A stretch of 64,000 nt of DNA from Polaribacter ponticola (GTDB lineage Bacteria > Bacteroidota > Bacteroidia > Flavobacteriales > Flavobacteriaceae), in NCBI RefSeq assembly GCF_026191475.2, contig NZ_JAOSLC020000003.1, forward strand, positions 837,001 through 901,000. The letters are read 5' to 3'. The position numbers and the translations under genes were made by a program. Below, one piece after another: positions 20,296-29,246 of the stretch (its first letter is position 1; each line of letters starts with the position of its first letter). The notes below the pieces were generated by a model, which saw only the letters and a program-made list of their open reading frames with translations, ran no database searches and was not told the DNA's origin.

Positions 20296-20326
20296 AATTT
20301 TAAATTTTATGTGTTCTTTTTAAACT

Positions 20327-20370
20327 TGTTCTCGATACAATTTTTCGAAAAAAAATCGCTCGAACTAACA
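20327..20370. repeat. Single REP unit of the 18670 family
   Basis: TGTTCTCGATACAATTTTTCG...ATCGCTCGAACTAACA matches the right-hand unit at 18743-18790. It lies between osmC and the FMN-reductase gene. Confidence 0.7.
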
Positions 20371-20405
20371 AACTGTAAACTGCGACTGCAAAATGCATCC
20401 ATTTT

Positions 20406-20801
20406 TTACAGAATACTACTAACTATTCTTGTTTCTCCTTTTACCATTCTTGCAACAGGACATTTACCAGCGAATACTAATAATTTCTTTCTTTGATACT
20501 CTGTAATTTCTTTTTCGAAGGATATTTCTTCTGTTAAATATGCGCCACTTTCATCTTTAACTTGTGTAACATTTACGGTAATCTCTCCAATATCCCAACC
20601 ATTTCTCTCTGCATAAGTTCTTAATGTCATAGAAACACAACCACCAATAGCGGTTAGTAAATATTCTACAGGAGTTGCACCACTATCTCCACCACCTGCA
20701 GAAACATCTTGATCCATTGTTAAAAAATGATTTCTTGTAGTTGCTTCTGCTAAATAGTTTTTATTCGTTAAAACTACTTTAGCTTTTTTATTTTCTGCCA
20801 T
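20406..20801 (-). CDS. OsmC family peroxiredoxin-like protein
   Basis: Protein of 131 aa. The family uses two Cys to reduce organic hydroperoxides. Both are present: GGCVSMTLRTYAERN and AGKCPVARMVKGE. It overlaps the end of the doxX gene by 14 bases, so it is translated from the same mRNA. Confidence 0.88.
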   Translation of the reverse strand: MAENKKAKVVLTNKNYLAEATTRNHFLTMDQDVSAGGGDSGATPVEYLLTAIGGCVSMTLRTYAERNGWDIGEITVNVTQVKDESGAYLTEEISFEKEITEYQRKKLLVFAGKCPVARMVKGETRIVSSIL

Positions 20802-21153
20802 TTGAAATTTTCTTACCAGAAATATATGATGTTGCTATAAAAATCATGCCTAAAACAGCAGCCATTTGCTCTCCATCGCCTATCATTACATGAGCGAGAA
20901 AAGCTAAAGTAACTCCAAAGAAAAAACCTGCATACGCCCATTCTTTTATTACTGAATCCCCAAGAAACCAAATTGCAATTAAACCTAATATTTTTGCTAT
21001 AGCATACGGATAAATAATATATGTTGGATATCCGAAATTAGTAAACATACCTGCTACTTCTTCATGAGTAAAGAAATACATTCCTGCAGAAAAAAGCATT
21101 AACAGGGTTAATAAACTTGTAGATATGTAATAAATAGTTTTAGCTGTTTTCAT
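20788..21153 (-). CDS. DoxX-like membrane protein
   Basis: Protein of 121 aa with four membrane helices (about 7-30, 45-64, 73-92, 97-114). The layout ...YPYAIAKILGLIAIW... is that of the DoxX family, subunits or partners of thiol/quinone redox chains. It is first in the doxX-osmC-FMN reductase-grx run. Its promoter carries the CCAAGG palindrome, so MarR control is likely. Confidence 0.8.
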   Translation of the reverse strand: MKTAKTIYYISTSLLTLLMLFSAGMYFFTHEEVAGMFTNFGYPTYIIYPYAIAKILGLIAIWFLGDSVIKEWAYAGFFFGVTLAFLAHVMIGDGEQMAAVLGMIFIATSYISGKKISNGRK

Positions 21154-21175
21154 CTTAATTGTTTTAAATACTAGG

Positions 21176-21229
21176 CAAAGTTACATAATATTATTTTACT
21201 TACCAAGGAAAATAAATCCAAGGAAATAT
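21176..21229 (-). promoter_or_regulatory. doxX-osmC promoter with MarR-type operator
   Basis: Minus strand: TTG (21206-21204), 20 bases, TAACTTTG (21183-21176), a full flavobacterial promoter. The TTG lies in the imperfect palindrome TTTACTTACC-AA-GGAAAATAAA (8 of 10 pairs, 21193-21214). A second CCAAGGAAA follows 16 bases on. The site closely matches the one at the pirin promoter. Confidence 0.7.
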
Positions 21230-21365
21230 ATTGCGGTGAAATTATTTAAAAAGTATTTTTTTATATTGACATTGTATTATAAAAAAACTAACTTCGCTAT
21301 TATTTAATACAAATCACTTGTCCTAAAACAATTTAAGAACTAAGAATTTAAATAGACTATTAAAT

Positions 21366-22027
21366 ATGAAATGCTCAGTTTGTTCAAATGAAATAAGAGA
21401 AAGTTATTGCTCAAATTGTGGCCAATATTTTAAAGACAGTAGGGTTATGAGTATTACAATCCTTAAGGATTTATTTAATAACTTTTTTTCATTAGAAAAA
21501 TCATTTTTCTTAAATGTAAAAATCGGATTGAGTGAGCCGAAAACAATAGTCTTAAACTACTGGAAAGGATTTCGAAAATATTATTTTAGCCCTTTAAAAT
21601 TCTTTACAATTGCATCGTTATTTCTTTTAATAAATTACTTTATTTCGAACGACTTTTTAGGGCTTGCAGTAACAAGCAACATTTCTTCTCATTTTGCAAT
21701 TTTATTATTAAATATTACCATACTTACTATTTTAAGCTTTTTAATTTACTTTAAATTTAAGAAAAACATTTTTGAGCATTTAATTTTAAATATTTATAAT
21801 GTAAGTTTATGGACTATACTATTTGTTCCGATATCAATAATTTTAAGTTTATCAGCAAAAAATAATGGTATTGCAGAATTTTTTTAATACCATTTCATTT
21901 ATTGATTATGATTTGGAATTCCAAAGCTTTCGAGTTATCTAAATTAAGTCGTTTCACTTTTGTTACAATAAATTTAGTTTTGCTTTATGGAACTATCTTT
22001 GTTTTAAAATATTATGGCGGATTATAA
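21366..22027 (+). pseudogene. DUF3667-like membrane protein with zinc ribbon (frameshifted)
   Basis: The protein begins with a zinc-ribbon pair CSVCSNEI...YCSNCGQYF, then GLSEPKTIVLNYWKGFRKYYFSPLKFF, the DUF3667 hallmark, and several membrane helices. The frame stops at a T7 run (21879-21885). One more T restores IPFHLLIMIWNSKAFELSKLSR... to a stop at 22027, for a total of about 220 aa. The gene stands alone, divergent from doxX. Function unknown. Confidence 0.75.
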
Positions 22028-22186
22028 AATAAGGAGAAAAAGTAACGATAGCAGAAAATAGAAAACACTATATTTCTAAAAAACTGCAAAAAAATAACCT
22101 TGAATAACTCAAGTTTTCTATATTTTTTTGAATCATTAAAAGCTACACATTTAAAACAGCATCCTTTTATAACTTTTAAAAATAAG

Positions 22187-22264
22187 CGTCTTTACGAAAT
22201 GAAGAACGAATAAAGTAATCTCTTTTTCAATTATGGGATTGTATCGTAAACTCGCAATAACGTT
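22187..22264. repeat. REP-like palindrome, GTCATTGCGA type (diverged)
   Basis: GTCTTTACGAAATGAAGAACGAATAAAGTAATCTC faces GGGATTGTATCGTAAACTCGCAATAACG. It is a diverged copy of the GTCATTGCGAnnnnAnGAAGCAATCTC...GAGATT...CGCAATGAC element frequent in this phylum. A better copy is at 26468-26538. The rest of the 22028-22262 gap shows nothing else. Confidence 0.65.
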
Positions 22265-23951
22265 ACTTATTCGTTTTAATAGAATCTATTTGTCTCTGTA
22301 ATCGTTGTATTTCTCTTGAGCTTTTTTCTTGCTTAGAAATTAACTTTATAGAATCTAATATTTGTTGATTTTTCTCTAAAATGGTATGCTCTTTCTCGAA
22401 ATAGATATTTACTTTTTCGCTACTTCTCCAAGCTTCATTTAGTTGTTTATACACTTCCTCATTCCAAGTACTTGGTCTTTTGGCATCAATCCAAACAACA
22501 TCTCTATATTCACTATCTATTAACGCTAAATCTGGTGTTGCAGAACCATCGAACTGCGCATTTTCTTTTTTTATTGCCGATATTGTACTTAAGAAAAACA
22601 TACGTTTTCTACCTGCAATATTTTTTATATACGGTCTAAACTCTACCGGTTTATTAAAAGACCAATCGTATTCTTTTCTAGATTCAATTACTTTTAATGG
22701 CATTGCAGAAACACCTGCATAACCTTGTTTTTTTGATGCATGATCGTAAAAATACAACGCATCTGTACCATCTGCAGGTATAAAAACACTAAACGTTAAA
22801 CTAGTTCTTTCTGTACCAACTGGCTCTAAACCAAACCAATGATACAAGCCGCTATAAGCACCCGTTTTTGTATCTGAAAAATCGAAATCGGTTACAAATG
22901 GTTGCTGATTTTGGTCGTCTGGTAAATCTGGAATTTTAACAGCCGTTTTCATATTCCAAGGCAAAGGATCAGAAAAACCAGCTAAAAACTTTAAACTTTC
23001 AGCTTTTAAACGTGATACTTTTTCAGACAATGTATTTTGTCTTGTTAAATACTCGTAATTTTTCATTTCATCAGGAGAAATATACATTCCTTTTCCGATT
23101 AAAACTCTTTCTACATAATCGTTAAAATTATGCTCTCCATTATCTATAACCATTACTCCACCAAAAGTCGGATACGGAAAAAAGAAGCCTTTCCATTTTA
23201 TTAAACTCACCACCTCAACCCAAGCACCTTTATCATTTTTCATGTAATAAGTGTCACTTGGTTCGTAATTAAACAACATCCAAGGGTTTAAACGTTGCAC
23301 AACTGCGTTGTATGTATTTCTACTAAATTTTAAAGATTCGCCTATAGAAAAAGTAACCGGAATTCTATTCTCGCTAGAAAAACGAGGAAAAGGTGTTGTA
23401 CTAGATACAGAAAAAACCTCTTCTGTATTGTCTTTTATTCCTTGCCAAACATATTTTTCGGTTGGCTGTATTGCCATTGTCCATTGGTTTGTACCGTCTA
23501 CTCTAACCAAATGCGGTAAAGAAACATCTTTGGTTTCTCCAACAGATTCGTTAGCCATAGAAAATATATTTCTTAAGGGTTGTATACGCTCATTCTGTGT
23601 TAAAGGCAATTCTGCAATTTCAATTCTGTTTAAATTATTAAAAACATTATAGGTTTTCATATAATCGTACATTTTAAAATGCCAACCAGCAAAATATAAA
23701 AGTCCGAAAAAAGCTGATAACAGAAATATGATTCCAATTCTTTTACCTGTACTTGCAGATTTTCTAAATTTTCTCAACCCGAAAAACAACACCGTAAAAC
23801 ATAATAAAATAATGAAAATAAATTTTCTTACAAATAATAAAGCAGGTTGATAATCGTCTCTTAAAAAGAACAACAAACCTAAAATTAGAATCGATAAAAT
23901 AATAACGTTTCTTTTTTGTTTTCCTCCTTTATTCCAATAATTTTTAATCAT
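22263..23951 (-). CDS. Large membrane-anchored protein of unknown function
   Basis: Protein of 562 aa. Three N-terminal membrane helices (about 17-31, 35-58, 71-91) are followed by about 430 residues that look extracytoplasmic and mixed alpha/beta, rich in aromatic residues (e.g. NPWMLFNYEPSDTYY, KGFFFPYPTFGG). It ends in a coiled coil (EKEHTILEKNQQILDSIKLISKQEK...). I do not recognise the soluble domain. It is the last gene of the minus-strand AAA cluster and follows another membrane protein with a coiled coil. Confidence 0.75.
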   Translation of the reverse strand: MIKNYWNKGGKQKRNVIILSILILGLLFFLRDDYQPALLFVRKFIFIILLCFTVLFFGLRKFRKSASTGKRIGIIFLLSAFFGLLYFAGWHFKMYDYMKTYNVFNNLNRIEIAELPLTQNERIQPLRNIFSMANESVGETKDVSLPHLVRVDGTNQWTMAIQPTEKYVWQGIKDNTEEVFSVSSTTPFPRFSSENRIPVTFSIGESLKFSRNTYNAVVQRLNPWMLFNYEPSDTYYMKNDKGAWVEVVSLIKWKGFFFPYPTFGGVMVIDNGEHNFNDYVERVLIGKGMYISPDEMKNYEYLTRQNTLSEKVSRLKAESLKFLAGFSDPLPWNMKTAVKIPDLPDDQNQQPFVTDFDFSDTKTGAYSGLYHWFGLEPVGTERTSLTFSVFIPADGTDALYFYDHASKKQGYAGVSAMPLKVIESRKEYDWSFNKPVEFRPYIKNIAGRKRMFFLSTISAIKKENAQFDGSATPDLALIDSEYRDVVWIDAKRPSTWNEEVYKQLNEAWRSSEKVNIYFEKEHTILEKNQQILDSIKLISKQEKSSREIQRLQRQIDSIKTNK

Positions 23952-24071
23952 AGTTTATGGTTTGAAGTATGAGGTTGAAAGTTTGAAGATTCCAATCATA
24001 CTTAATATTTATGGTTTGAAGTATAGAGCATTAAATCTCTCACTTTAACTTTTTTCTTTTGTTTAGAGTTT

Positions 24072-24142
24072 ATTTTTTTTGTTTCAAATTGGAATCTTAC
24101 TTCCAACTTCTCTCTTCCAACTTCTCTCTTCTAGCTTCCTAC
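24072..24142. repeat. Degenerate heptamer/14-mer tandem repeats
   Basis: CTTCCAACTTCTCT occurs twice in a row, followed by CTTCTAGCTTCCTAC. The unit is close to the TTTCTTG/CTTCTAG array at 19432. Similar fragments (tttgaag, cttctag) occur at 23955-24020, 24664-24705 and 25190-25225, in every gap of this cluster. Confidence 0.7.
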
Positions 24143-24663
24143 TTTAAGAATCCTTTATCCTTTAAACGTTCTCTTGCACTTTTCTCTTCTACTTTTGGTG
24201 CTTCTTTTTTAACTTCAATTTTTTCTGGCATTTTAGCATCGTTTGCTTTAATATCTTCAATAAAATCTTTTCCTTGTTCTATAACTTCTTGAAATTTTTC
24301 TTCTAAAGATTCTGAATGCTCTTCTATTACTTCACTCGATTTAAAAATAAAGTTAGCAATATAAGTTCCTACTAATGTTCCGAAAATCATAGATGCAAAT
24401 AAGGAAATAGTTGTAATATCTATCGGAATTAAAAAACGTGCTACAACAATAAAAATTAAAAATAAAGCAGTTATAAAAACCAATCTTAATAAAAATGATT
24501 GCTGATAAACAAACCCTTTTTTATCGGTTATTTTCATTTGCAATTCTTTAGAATTCATCATTTTATTAAAAAAACGATACATTTTATTTCCTTGAGATTC
24601 TCTCCAATAAATTACAACTCCAAATAATATTGAGGCAATAAATATGATGATTTCTAGTGTCAT
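24139..24663 (-). CDS. Membrane protein with C-terminal coiled coil, unknown
   Basis: Protein of 174 aa with one N-terminal helix (about 2-20) and two more (about 60-80, 87-110), then a charged coiled-coil tail (about 112-174) rich in Glu and Lys. No family recognised. It sits between the IVS-type gene and the 562-aa membrane protein and probably belongs to the AAA cluster. Confidence 0.7.
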   Translation of the reverse strand: MTLEIIIFIASILFGVVIYWRESQGNKMYRFFNKMMNSKELQMKITDKKGFVYQQSFLLRLVFITALFLIFIVVARFLIPIDITTISLFASMIFGTLVGTYIANFIFKSSEVIEEHSESLEEKFQEVIEQGKDFIEDIKANDAKMPEKIEVKKEAPKVEEKSARERLKDKGFLK

Positions 24664-24807
24664 GCTTTTAAGTTTTAAGTTGGGAGCAGGAAGTTTGAAG
24701 TTTCTTACTCTTATGTTTTATTTTTTAGAATTGAACTTTTAAAATTCAAAGATTATTTTTTTATTGTAATTTTATTCCTGCATTAGACTTCATCTTCAAA
24801 CAATTTT

Positions 24808-25161
24808 TCACTTCAACCTGTTTCTAAACGCTATTGTCATATTCATTAGATTATAACAATCTTTATAATATTTTTCAAAATCTACTTTAGACAAATATTC
24901 TCTTCTAATTGCTTTATGCAAACAAGTTACAACTTCTGCTAATGAACGAATTGAATACCCTAAAAATTTTCGATATTCAGCATTTGATTGTAAAATTGAG
25001 CCTTCAGAAATATTTAAAGCTACTGAATCCGAGGCTCTTCTTAATTGAGATGATAAATTATAAACTTCCTCTTTTGGAAAACTTTTTGAAAGCACATTCA
25101 TATTTTCACCCAAATCCATAGATTTTTGCCAAATAATCAAATTTTCAAACTTAAAACTCAT
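24808..25161 (-). CDS. Four-helix bundle protein (23S rRNA intervening-sequence family)
   Basis: Protein of 117 aa with the family pattern FENLIIWQKSMDL..., SSQLRRASDSVALNISEG and FLGYSIRSLAEVVTCL. Members are mobile-looking orphans found in rRNA intervening sequences and in intergenic sites of Bacteroidota, with unknown function. It lies in the middle of the AAA cluster with 62-144-base gaps, so it is probably an insertion there rather than a working part. Confidence 0.85.
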   Translation of the reverse strand: MSFKFENLIIWQKSMDLGENMNVLSKSFPKEEVYNLSSQLRRASDSVALNISEGSILQSNAEYRKFLGYSIRSLAEVVTCLHKAIRREYLSKVDFEKYYKDCYNLMNMTIAFRNRLK

Positions 25162-25223
25162 CTCTTTTTCTTTTTATAAATATACAATTTTCTACTTCTA
25201 GCTTCAATCTCCGAACTTCTAAC

Positions 25224-26459
25224 CTAAAATTTATCCTTTATGGTTTCTATTGCCCAATCTTTGGTAGATTCATCCCAAGTTTTAAAAACTTGATAAAATT
25301 GTTCTTTATCATACCAATACAAAAACAACACATCTTTTGGCGCAATATTAACCAGTAAATGCCAAATTAAATCTTGATGATTTGCTCTTAATGAAGAGTG
25401 TGGCTTTTGAAGCGAAAAATAAAATTCTTCATCAACAACATCTTTTATTTTAACATCTGCATTTATTTGTTTTTTCTCTAAATAACGCTCTACACTCATC
25501 ACTTTTTTACGTGATTGTAAATCAATTTTATTTAAATAACTCTTAAATAACATTTTGTCGTTTAAAATATCTTTAATAGGGTGTTGTGTGCTTTTTAAGG
25601 ATTCAGAAAAAATAAAACTCTTAATTCTAGCATACCTTTCTGTATCTACTTCCTGTGTTAAATTACACTCAATAATTAAATGATCTCTTAATTGTGATAT
25701 CAATTCTGGTTGAGAAATATGAAACATTAAAACATCGTAAGTTGTATCGTTTATGGCTTCTTTGTAAGCTTCTTTATTTTCGAAAATTAATATAGGAGAA
25801 ATAAAGTTTCTTAATAAGTAAACGCCTCCAAAAGCTTTTGTGTAAAAAGAATCTGTAGTAAAAGTAACAGACTCTAAAGTAATATCTCTTGTTCTTAAAT
25901 CGCCATATTTCTTTGCAGATGCTACTATTTTTTGATGTAATTTTTCATCAATAAAATTATGATCTTTATTAAAGATCTCTACTAGTGCTAATTGTTCTTT
26001 TTTGGCTTTTTCTAAATTACCAATTATGTGAAAATTGATAACAATATCTCTGTATTTTAAAATATCTAAAGGTTCATAAAAGACATCTATATTTTGATCA
26101 AAATCAAGACAAATAGCAGAATCTCTTGTAATATTTTGTATCTTTTTATAATGTGTTTTAAACACTAATTTCATCAATTCTTTATCGAAAGAATGATACG
26201 GATTATATATTGGCAATCCTTTTTGCAATGGTGTAATTATTATTGCATGCGGATTCGCTTCTCCGTTATTTAAATAATGAATTACGTTTTTTTCTTCTGC
26301 AATCTCAGGACTCCAACCAATACCATCAATAGAAAATGATGTTAATTTGGTTTCTGAGAAACCTAATTTTACTAAACATTTGTTATAATGTTCTACTAAT
26401 TTTCCGCTTATAGGAATCAGTTCACTTCTGTATAAATTGGCTTCTTTTAGTTTGTTCAT
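25224..26459 (-). CDS. DUF6638-like protein, unknown
   Basis: Soluble protein of 411 aa (MNKLKEANLYRSELIPISGKLVEHYN...). No signal peptide or membrane helix is seen. Short motifs that stand out are SIDGIGWSPEIA, FSLQKPHSSLRANHQDLIWHLLVNIAP and VLFLYWYDKEQFYQVFKTW. I believe this is the family DUF6638 (from memory). It always reads as part of the AAA cluster here: the NUDIX and AAA genes lie upstream on the same strand. Confidence 0.65.
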   Translation of the reverse strand: MNKLKEANLYRSELIPISGKLVEHYNKCLVKLGFSETKLTSFSIDGIGWSPEIAEEKNVIHYLNNGEANPHAIIITPLQKGLPIYNPYHSFDKELMKLVFKTHYKKIQNITRDSAICLDFDQNIDVFYEPLDILKYRDIVINFHIIGNLEKAKKEQLALVEIFNKDHNFIDEKLHQKIVASAKKYGDLRTRDITLESVTFTTDSFYTKAFGGVYLLRNFISPILIFENKEAYKEAINDTTYDVLMFHISQPELISQLRDHLIIECNLTQEVDTERYARIKSFIFSESLKSTQHPIKDILNDKMLFKSYLNKIDLQSRKKVMSVERYLEKKQINADVKIKDVVDEEFYFSLQKPHSSLRANHQDLIWHLLVNIAPKDVLFLYWYDKEQFYQVFKTWDESTKDWAIETIKDKF

Positions 26460-26467
26460 TTTTTCTT

Positions 26468-26538
26468 GTCATTGCGAATGTAATGAAGCAATCTCACTTT
26501 TATAGAGAGATTATTTCGTCATTCTTTCTCATAATGAC
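26468..26538. repeat. REP-like palindrome, GTCATTGCGA type
   Basis: GTCATTGCGAATGTAATGAAGCAATCTC (26468-26495) and GAGATTATTTCGTCATTCTTTCTCATAATGAC (26507-26538) are inverted copies around a short loop. It fills the gap between the NUDIX and DUF6638-like genes and may act as a transcriptional stop or mRNA stabiliser. Confidence 0.8.
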
Positions 26539-26539
26539 G

Positions 26540-27129
26540 CTAGTCAATTAATTTATTTATCTTTAAATACTGCAACAGCATAATTGTTCTTGCATCAATA
26601 ATTTCTTCGTTTTCTATCATTTTTAAAGCCTCAGAAAATTCAGTTTCTAACACCTCAATTTCTTCCCCTTCTGCAATTACTCCTCCTCCGTTTTCAGTTT
26701 TATTTTCATCAGAATATTCACCAATAAAAAGGTGCACTTTTTCGTTTACAATTCCTGGTGATAAAAAAACAGTACTGATCCTTTTTACGGCATCAATTTT
26801 ATAACCTACTTCTTCTTCTGTCTCTCGAATTGCTGCACTCTCAGGAGATTCATTTTTATCTATTGCGCCACCAACAACCTCTATAGAAAATCCTTCTGAA
26901 ATTCCGTGAACATAAACTGGTGCTCTAAATTGTTTTGATAATATTACTTTATTAGTTGTTGGATTGTAAAGCAAAATAGCAATACCATCACTTTTACCAT
27001 AAATCTCAAAAGTTAAGTTTTTTGAGACCCCGCTTTCAAACGTATAATCAAAATTAATATCCTCTAATTTTCCCCAATCATTAGATTTAATCTTTGATGA
27101 AACATTGCTAATCTTTTTTTAATTTCCAT
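26540..27129 (-). CDS. NUDIX hydrolase, NudK/ADP-ribose-pyrophosphatase type
   Basis: Hydrolase of nucleoside diphosphates linked to another group. The Nudix box is complete: GAIDKNESPESAAIRETEEEVGYK (GX5EX7REUXEEXGU). The short open frame has no ATG upstream of 26974. One extra T in the T7 run at 27114-27120 gives MEIKKKISNVSSKIKSNDWG... and a 196-aa protein, right for the NudK type. The start then overlaps the AAA-gene stop by 11 bases, indicating coupling. Substrate is inferred only from family (ADP-ribose or GDP-mannose). Confidence 0.85.
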
Positions 27130-29080
27130 TGTCAAAACTTTTTCTAGCTTGTAAATCAATATTTAATTGATTTACTCTATCATCTACTTTTCTCTTAAAA
27201 TCTGTATCTGCAATGGTAGCAACATTATCTAAATATCGTACAACTTCTTGTCTTCTTATTTCAGAAAAATCTAAACCTTTCATATTGCTTTTCATCAATT
27301 CTTGCAACATATTAAATTTGGTTTTATAATCCTTTTTAAAATATGCTTCAGGGTTTTGAAACCAATCTAATTCTAAATCAAAATCTGTTAATCGTAATGA
27401 AATTGCAGACTGAATATTTCTAACATCTCTTGATGAAAAGAATGGAAATATTTTTTGAATTTCTTTATACAAACTTGCAAAAAACAAATGTTCGTTTGCA
27501 TTATGCATTTTAGATGCTTTATCATAAGCTTCTAGAACTCTTTCTTCGGATGGTTTTTCTACAGCATTTAAAATTTCTCCCATGCTTTTTGTTAATCCTT
27601 GATCTTTTAGAAAATCATAGTTTTTAGGATTTTGCATATTCACAAAATCTGGAATTGTTTTTTCAAATTTCTTCCACCAAATATAATCTTGATCTAAAAA
27701 GTCGTGCTCAGTTCTTGCTCCATCTATTTTAAATCGTCCTTGTATTCTAGAAATTACGGCTTTATCTAACATTTCTGGTAAGTTGGTAAACAAACCTACA
27801 GAAGAGTTACCATAATTAACTGCATACGCACCTTCTGTATAACGTAAGAAAACACCAATAACTTCTTTAACACCTGCAGAAACTCCTTGTGCAGTTCTTT
27901 CTTGTAAATTATTTTCTGCATCGTCAATTGGCGCAAAAATAATTTTTGTTGGGTCTTGCATTGGCTTCATCCATTCTACCATTTTTTCTGCACTTCCTCC
28001 TTGAAAAGTAGAAATTAAAGTATCTGGCATTGGGTGAAATAAAAACGGAATGTCTAAGTTGTCACAATGTTCTTTTAAACGAGTTGCAATTGCAGCAATT
28101 AACATACTTTTTCCTGTTCCTGGAATTCCGTAACCCATAAAAACGGGCATAAATCCGCCTAATTCTTGAAAAGGATTTTTCTGAGCCTCAAAATCGTAAC
28201 TCAACATTCTTTCTGTTAATCTACGTGCAAAATGTTTCGCATCTTTATTACCAACAATTTGCTCAAACTGAATTTTATTAAACTCAATACTTTTTGCTGT
28301 TCCTGCAAATGCGTTTTCCCAACCAGAAACCGCAAAGTCTGAATTTTCTAGTTTATAAGTTCTATCTACAATGGTTTCTGTGTATTCTAAACTGCTTTTA
28401 CGTAACTGAATTTCATCAATTAAAGCTTCAAAATAAACAACTGTAAAATCGACAACATCTTTATCTGATTTTACAATCTCTGGATGTCCTAAATATTTAT
28501 CATAATAAAAAAGTGAACAAGCAATTCCTTTTAAAGGTGATAAAAATGACACTTCTGGTATACCTGCAAACTTCTGCTTCATCACAGATAAATCGTCACT
28601 TGCAAAAGGTTTTAAATCATATAAAATTTTATAAGATGTTGCAAATAATTGAAATGCTGCTGCAGTTTGTAATTTACTTTCATACTCTCTTTTTCCTGAT
28701 GAATCTAATGCCGATTTACGCTCGTTTAAATACGATAAACCAGATGCATCATAATAAGAGTCTTTAATCCAAATACCTAAAGTTAAGCCTTCTTGAACTG
28801 CAAATAATGTCTGATTTAAATGAACAGGAATTGCAATTGAATCTGGTAATAATCGTTTTTTAAGCGCTAAAATTGTTTTTGAAACTGATGTAATTTCTAC
28901 ATCACTACCATTATTTGCCCTAGATAAATACAATAAAATTGAATCGTCTTTAGCATCTTTATCTCTACTTTTTGCTTTATTACCTTGCTCCCATCGAATC
29001 GATTTTATATAATCTGTAGCTTCATCTCGAAGCATATCTAATTCGTTTTGTTTTATAGGAAAAGTTGAATTGTGTTCCAT
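27119..29080 (-). CDS. AAA+ ATPase of an uncharacterised cluster
   Basis: Protein of 653 aa. About 280 N-terminal residues form an unknown helical domain. The AAA+ core (about 295-470) shows Walker A GYGIPGTGKSML, a pore-loop-like FQGGSAEKM, Walker B KIIFAPIDDAEN, sensor-1 Asn in VGLFTNLPE and an Arg-finger region SRIQGRFKIDG. About 150 C-terminal helical residues follow. Walker B has Asp-Asp rather than Asp-Glu, so hydrolysis may be slow. It probably remodels a partner; the coiled-coil protein upstream is the natural candidate. Confidence 0.85.
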   Translation of the reverse strand: MEHNSTFPIKQNELDMLRDEATDYIKSIRWEQGNKAKSRDKDAKDDSILLYLSRANNGSDVEITSVSKTILALKKRLLPDSIAIPVHLNQTLFAVQEGLTLGIWIKDSYYDASGLSYLNERKSALDSSGKREYESKLQTAAAFQLFATSYKILYDLKPFASDDLSVMKQKFAGIPEVSFLSPLKGIACSLFYYDKYLGHPEIVKSDKDVVDFTVVYFEALIDEIQLRKSSLEYTETIVDRTYKLENSDFAVSGWENAFAGTAKSIEFNKIQFEQIVGNKDAKHFARRLTERMLSYDFEAQKNPFQELGGFMPVFMGYGIPGTGKSMLIAAIATRLKEHCDNLDIPFLFHPMPDTLISTFQGGSAEKMVEWMKPMQDPTKIIFAPIDDAENNLQERTAQGVSAGVKEVIGVFLRYTEGAYAVNYGNSSVGLFTNLPEMLDKAVISRIQGRFKIDGARTEHDFLDQDYIWWKKFEKTIPDFVNMQNPKNYDFLKDQGLTKSMGEILNAVEKPSEERVLEAYDKASKMHNANEHLFFASLYKEIQKIFPFFSSRDVRNIQSAISLRLTDFDLELDWFQNPEAYFKKDYKTKFNMLQELMKSNMKGLDFSEIRRQEVVRYLDNVATIADTDFKRKVDDRVNQLNIDLQARKSFDNGN

Positions 29081-29089
29081 ATTTTAGTT

Positions 29090-29246
29090 GGCAGTTTTAC
29101 AGTTGGCAGTCTTCAGTCATCATCTAACTTTCTTACTCAACTCTATTTTCTTTTTCTTATTATTTCAATTTCTATTAAGCAATATTATTTTAAATTAATT
29201 TTTTGACAGCAAACTGTTGACCGCTTACAGCCAACTGAAAAACGGA
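29090..29246. repeat. Gap with degenerate heptamer repeats
   Basis: TTGGCAGTTTTACAGTTGGCAGTCTTCAGTC (29090-29120) and, in reverse sense, ACTGTTGACCGCTTACAGCCAACTG (29213-29238) are built on 7-base units. Nothing else is seen between the AAA gene and the 347-aa gene. Confidence 0.7.
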
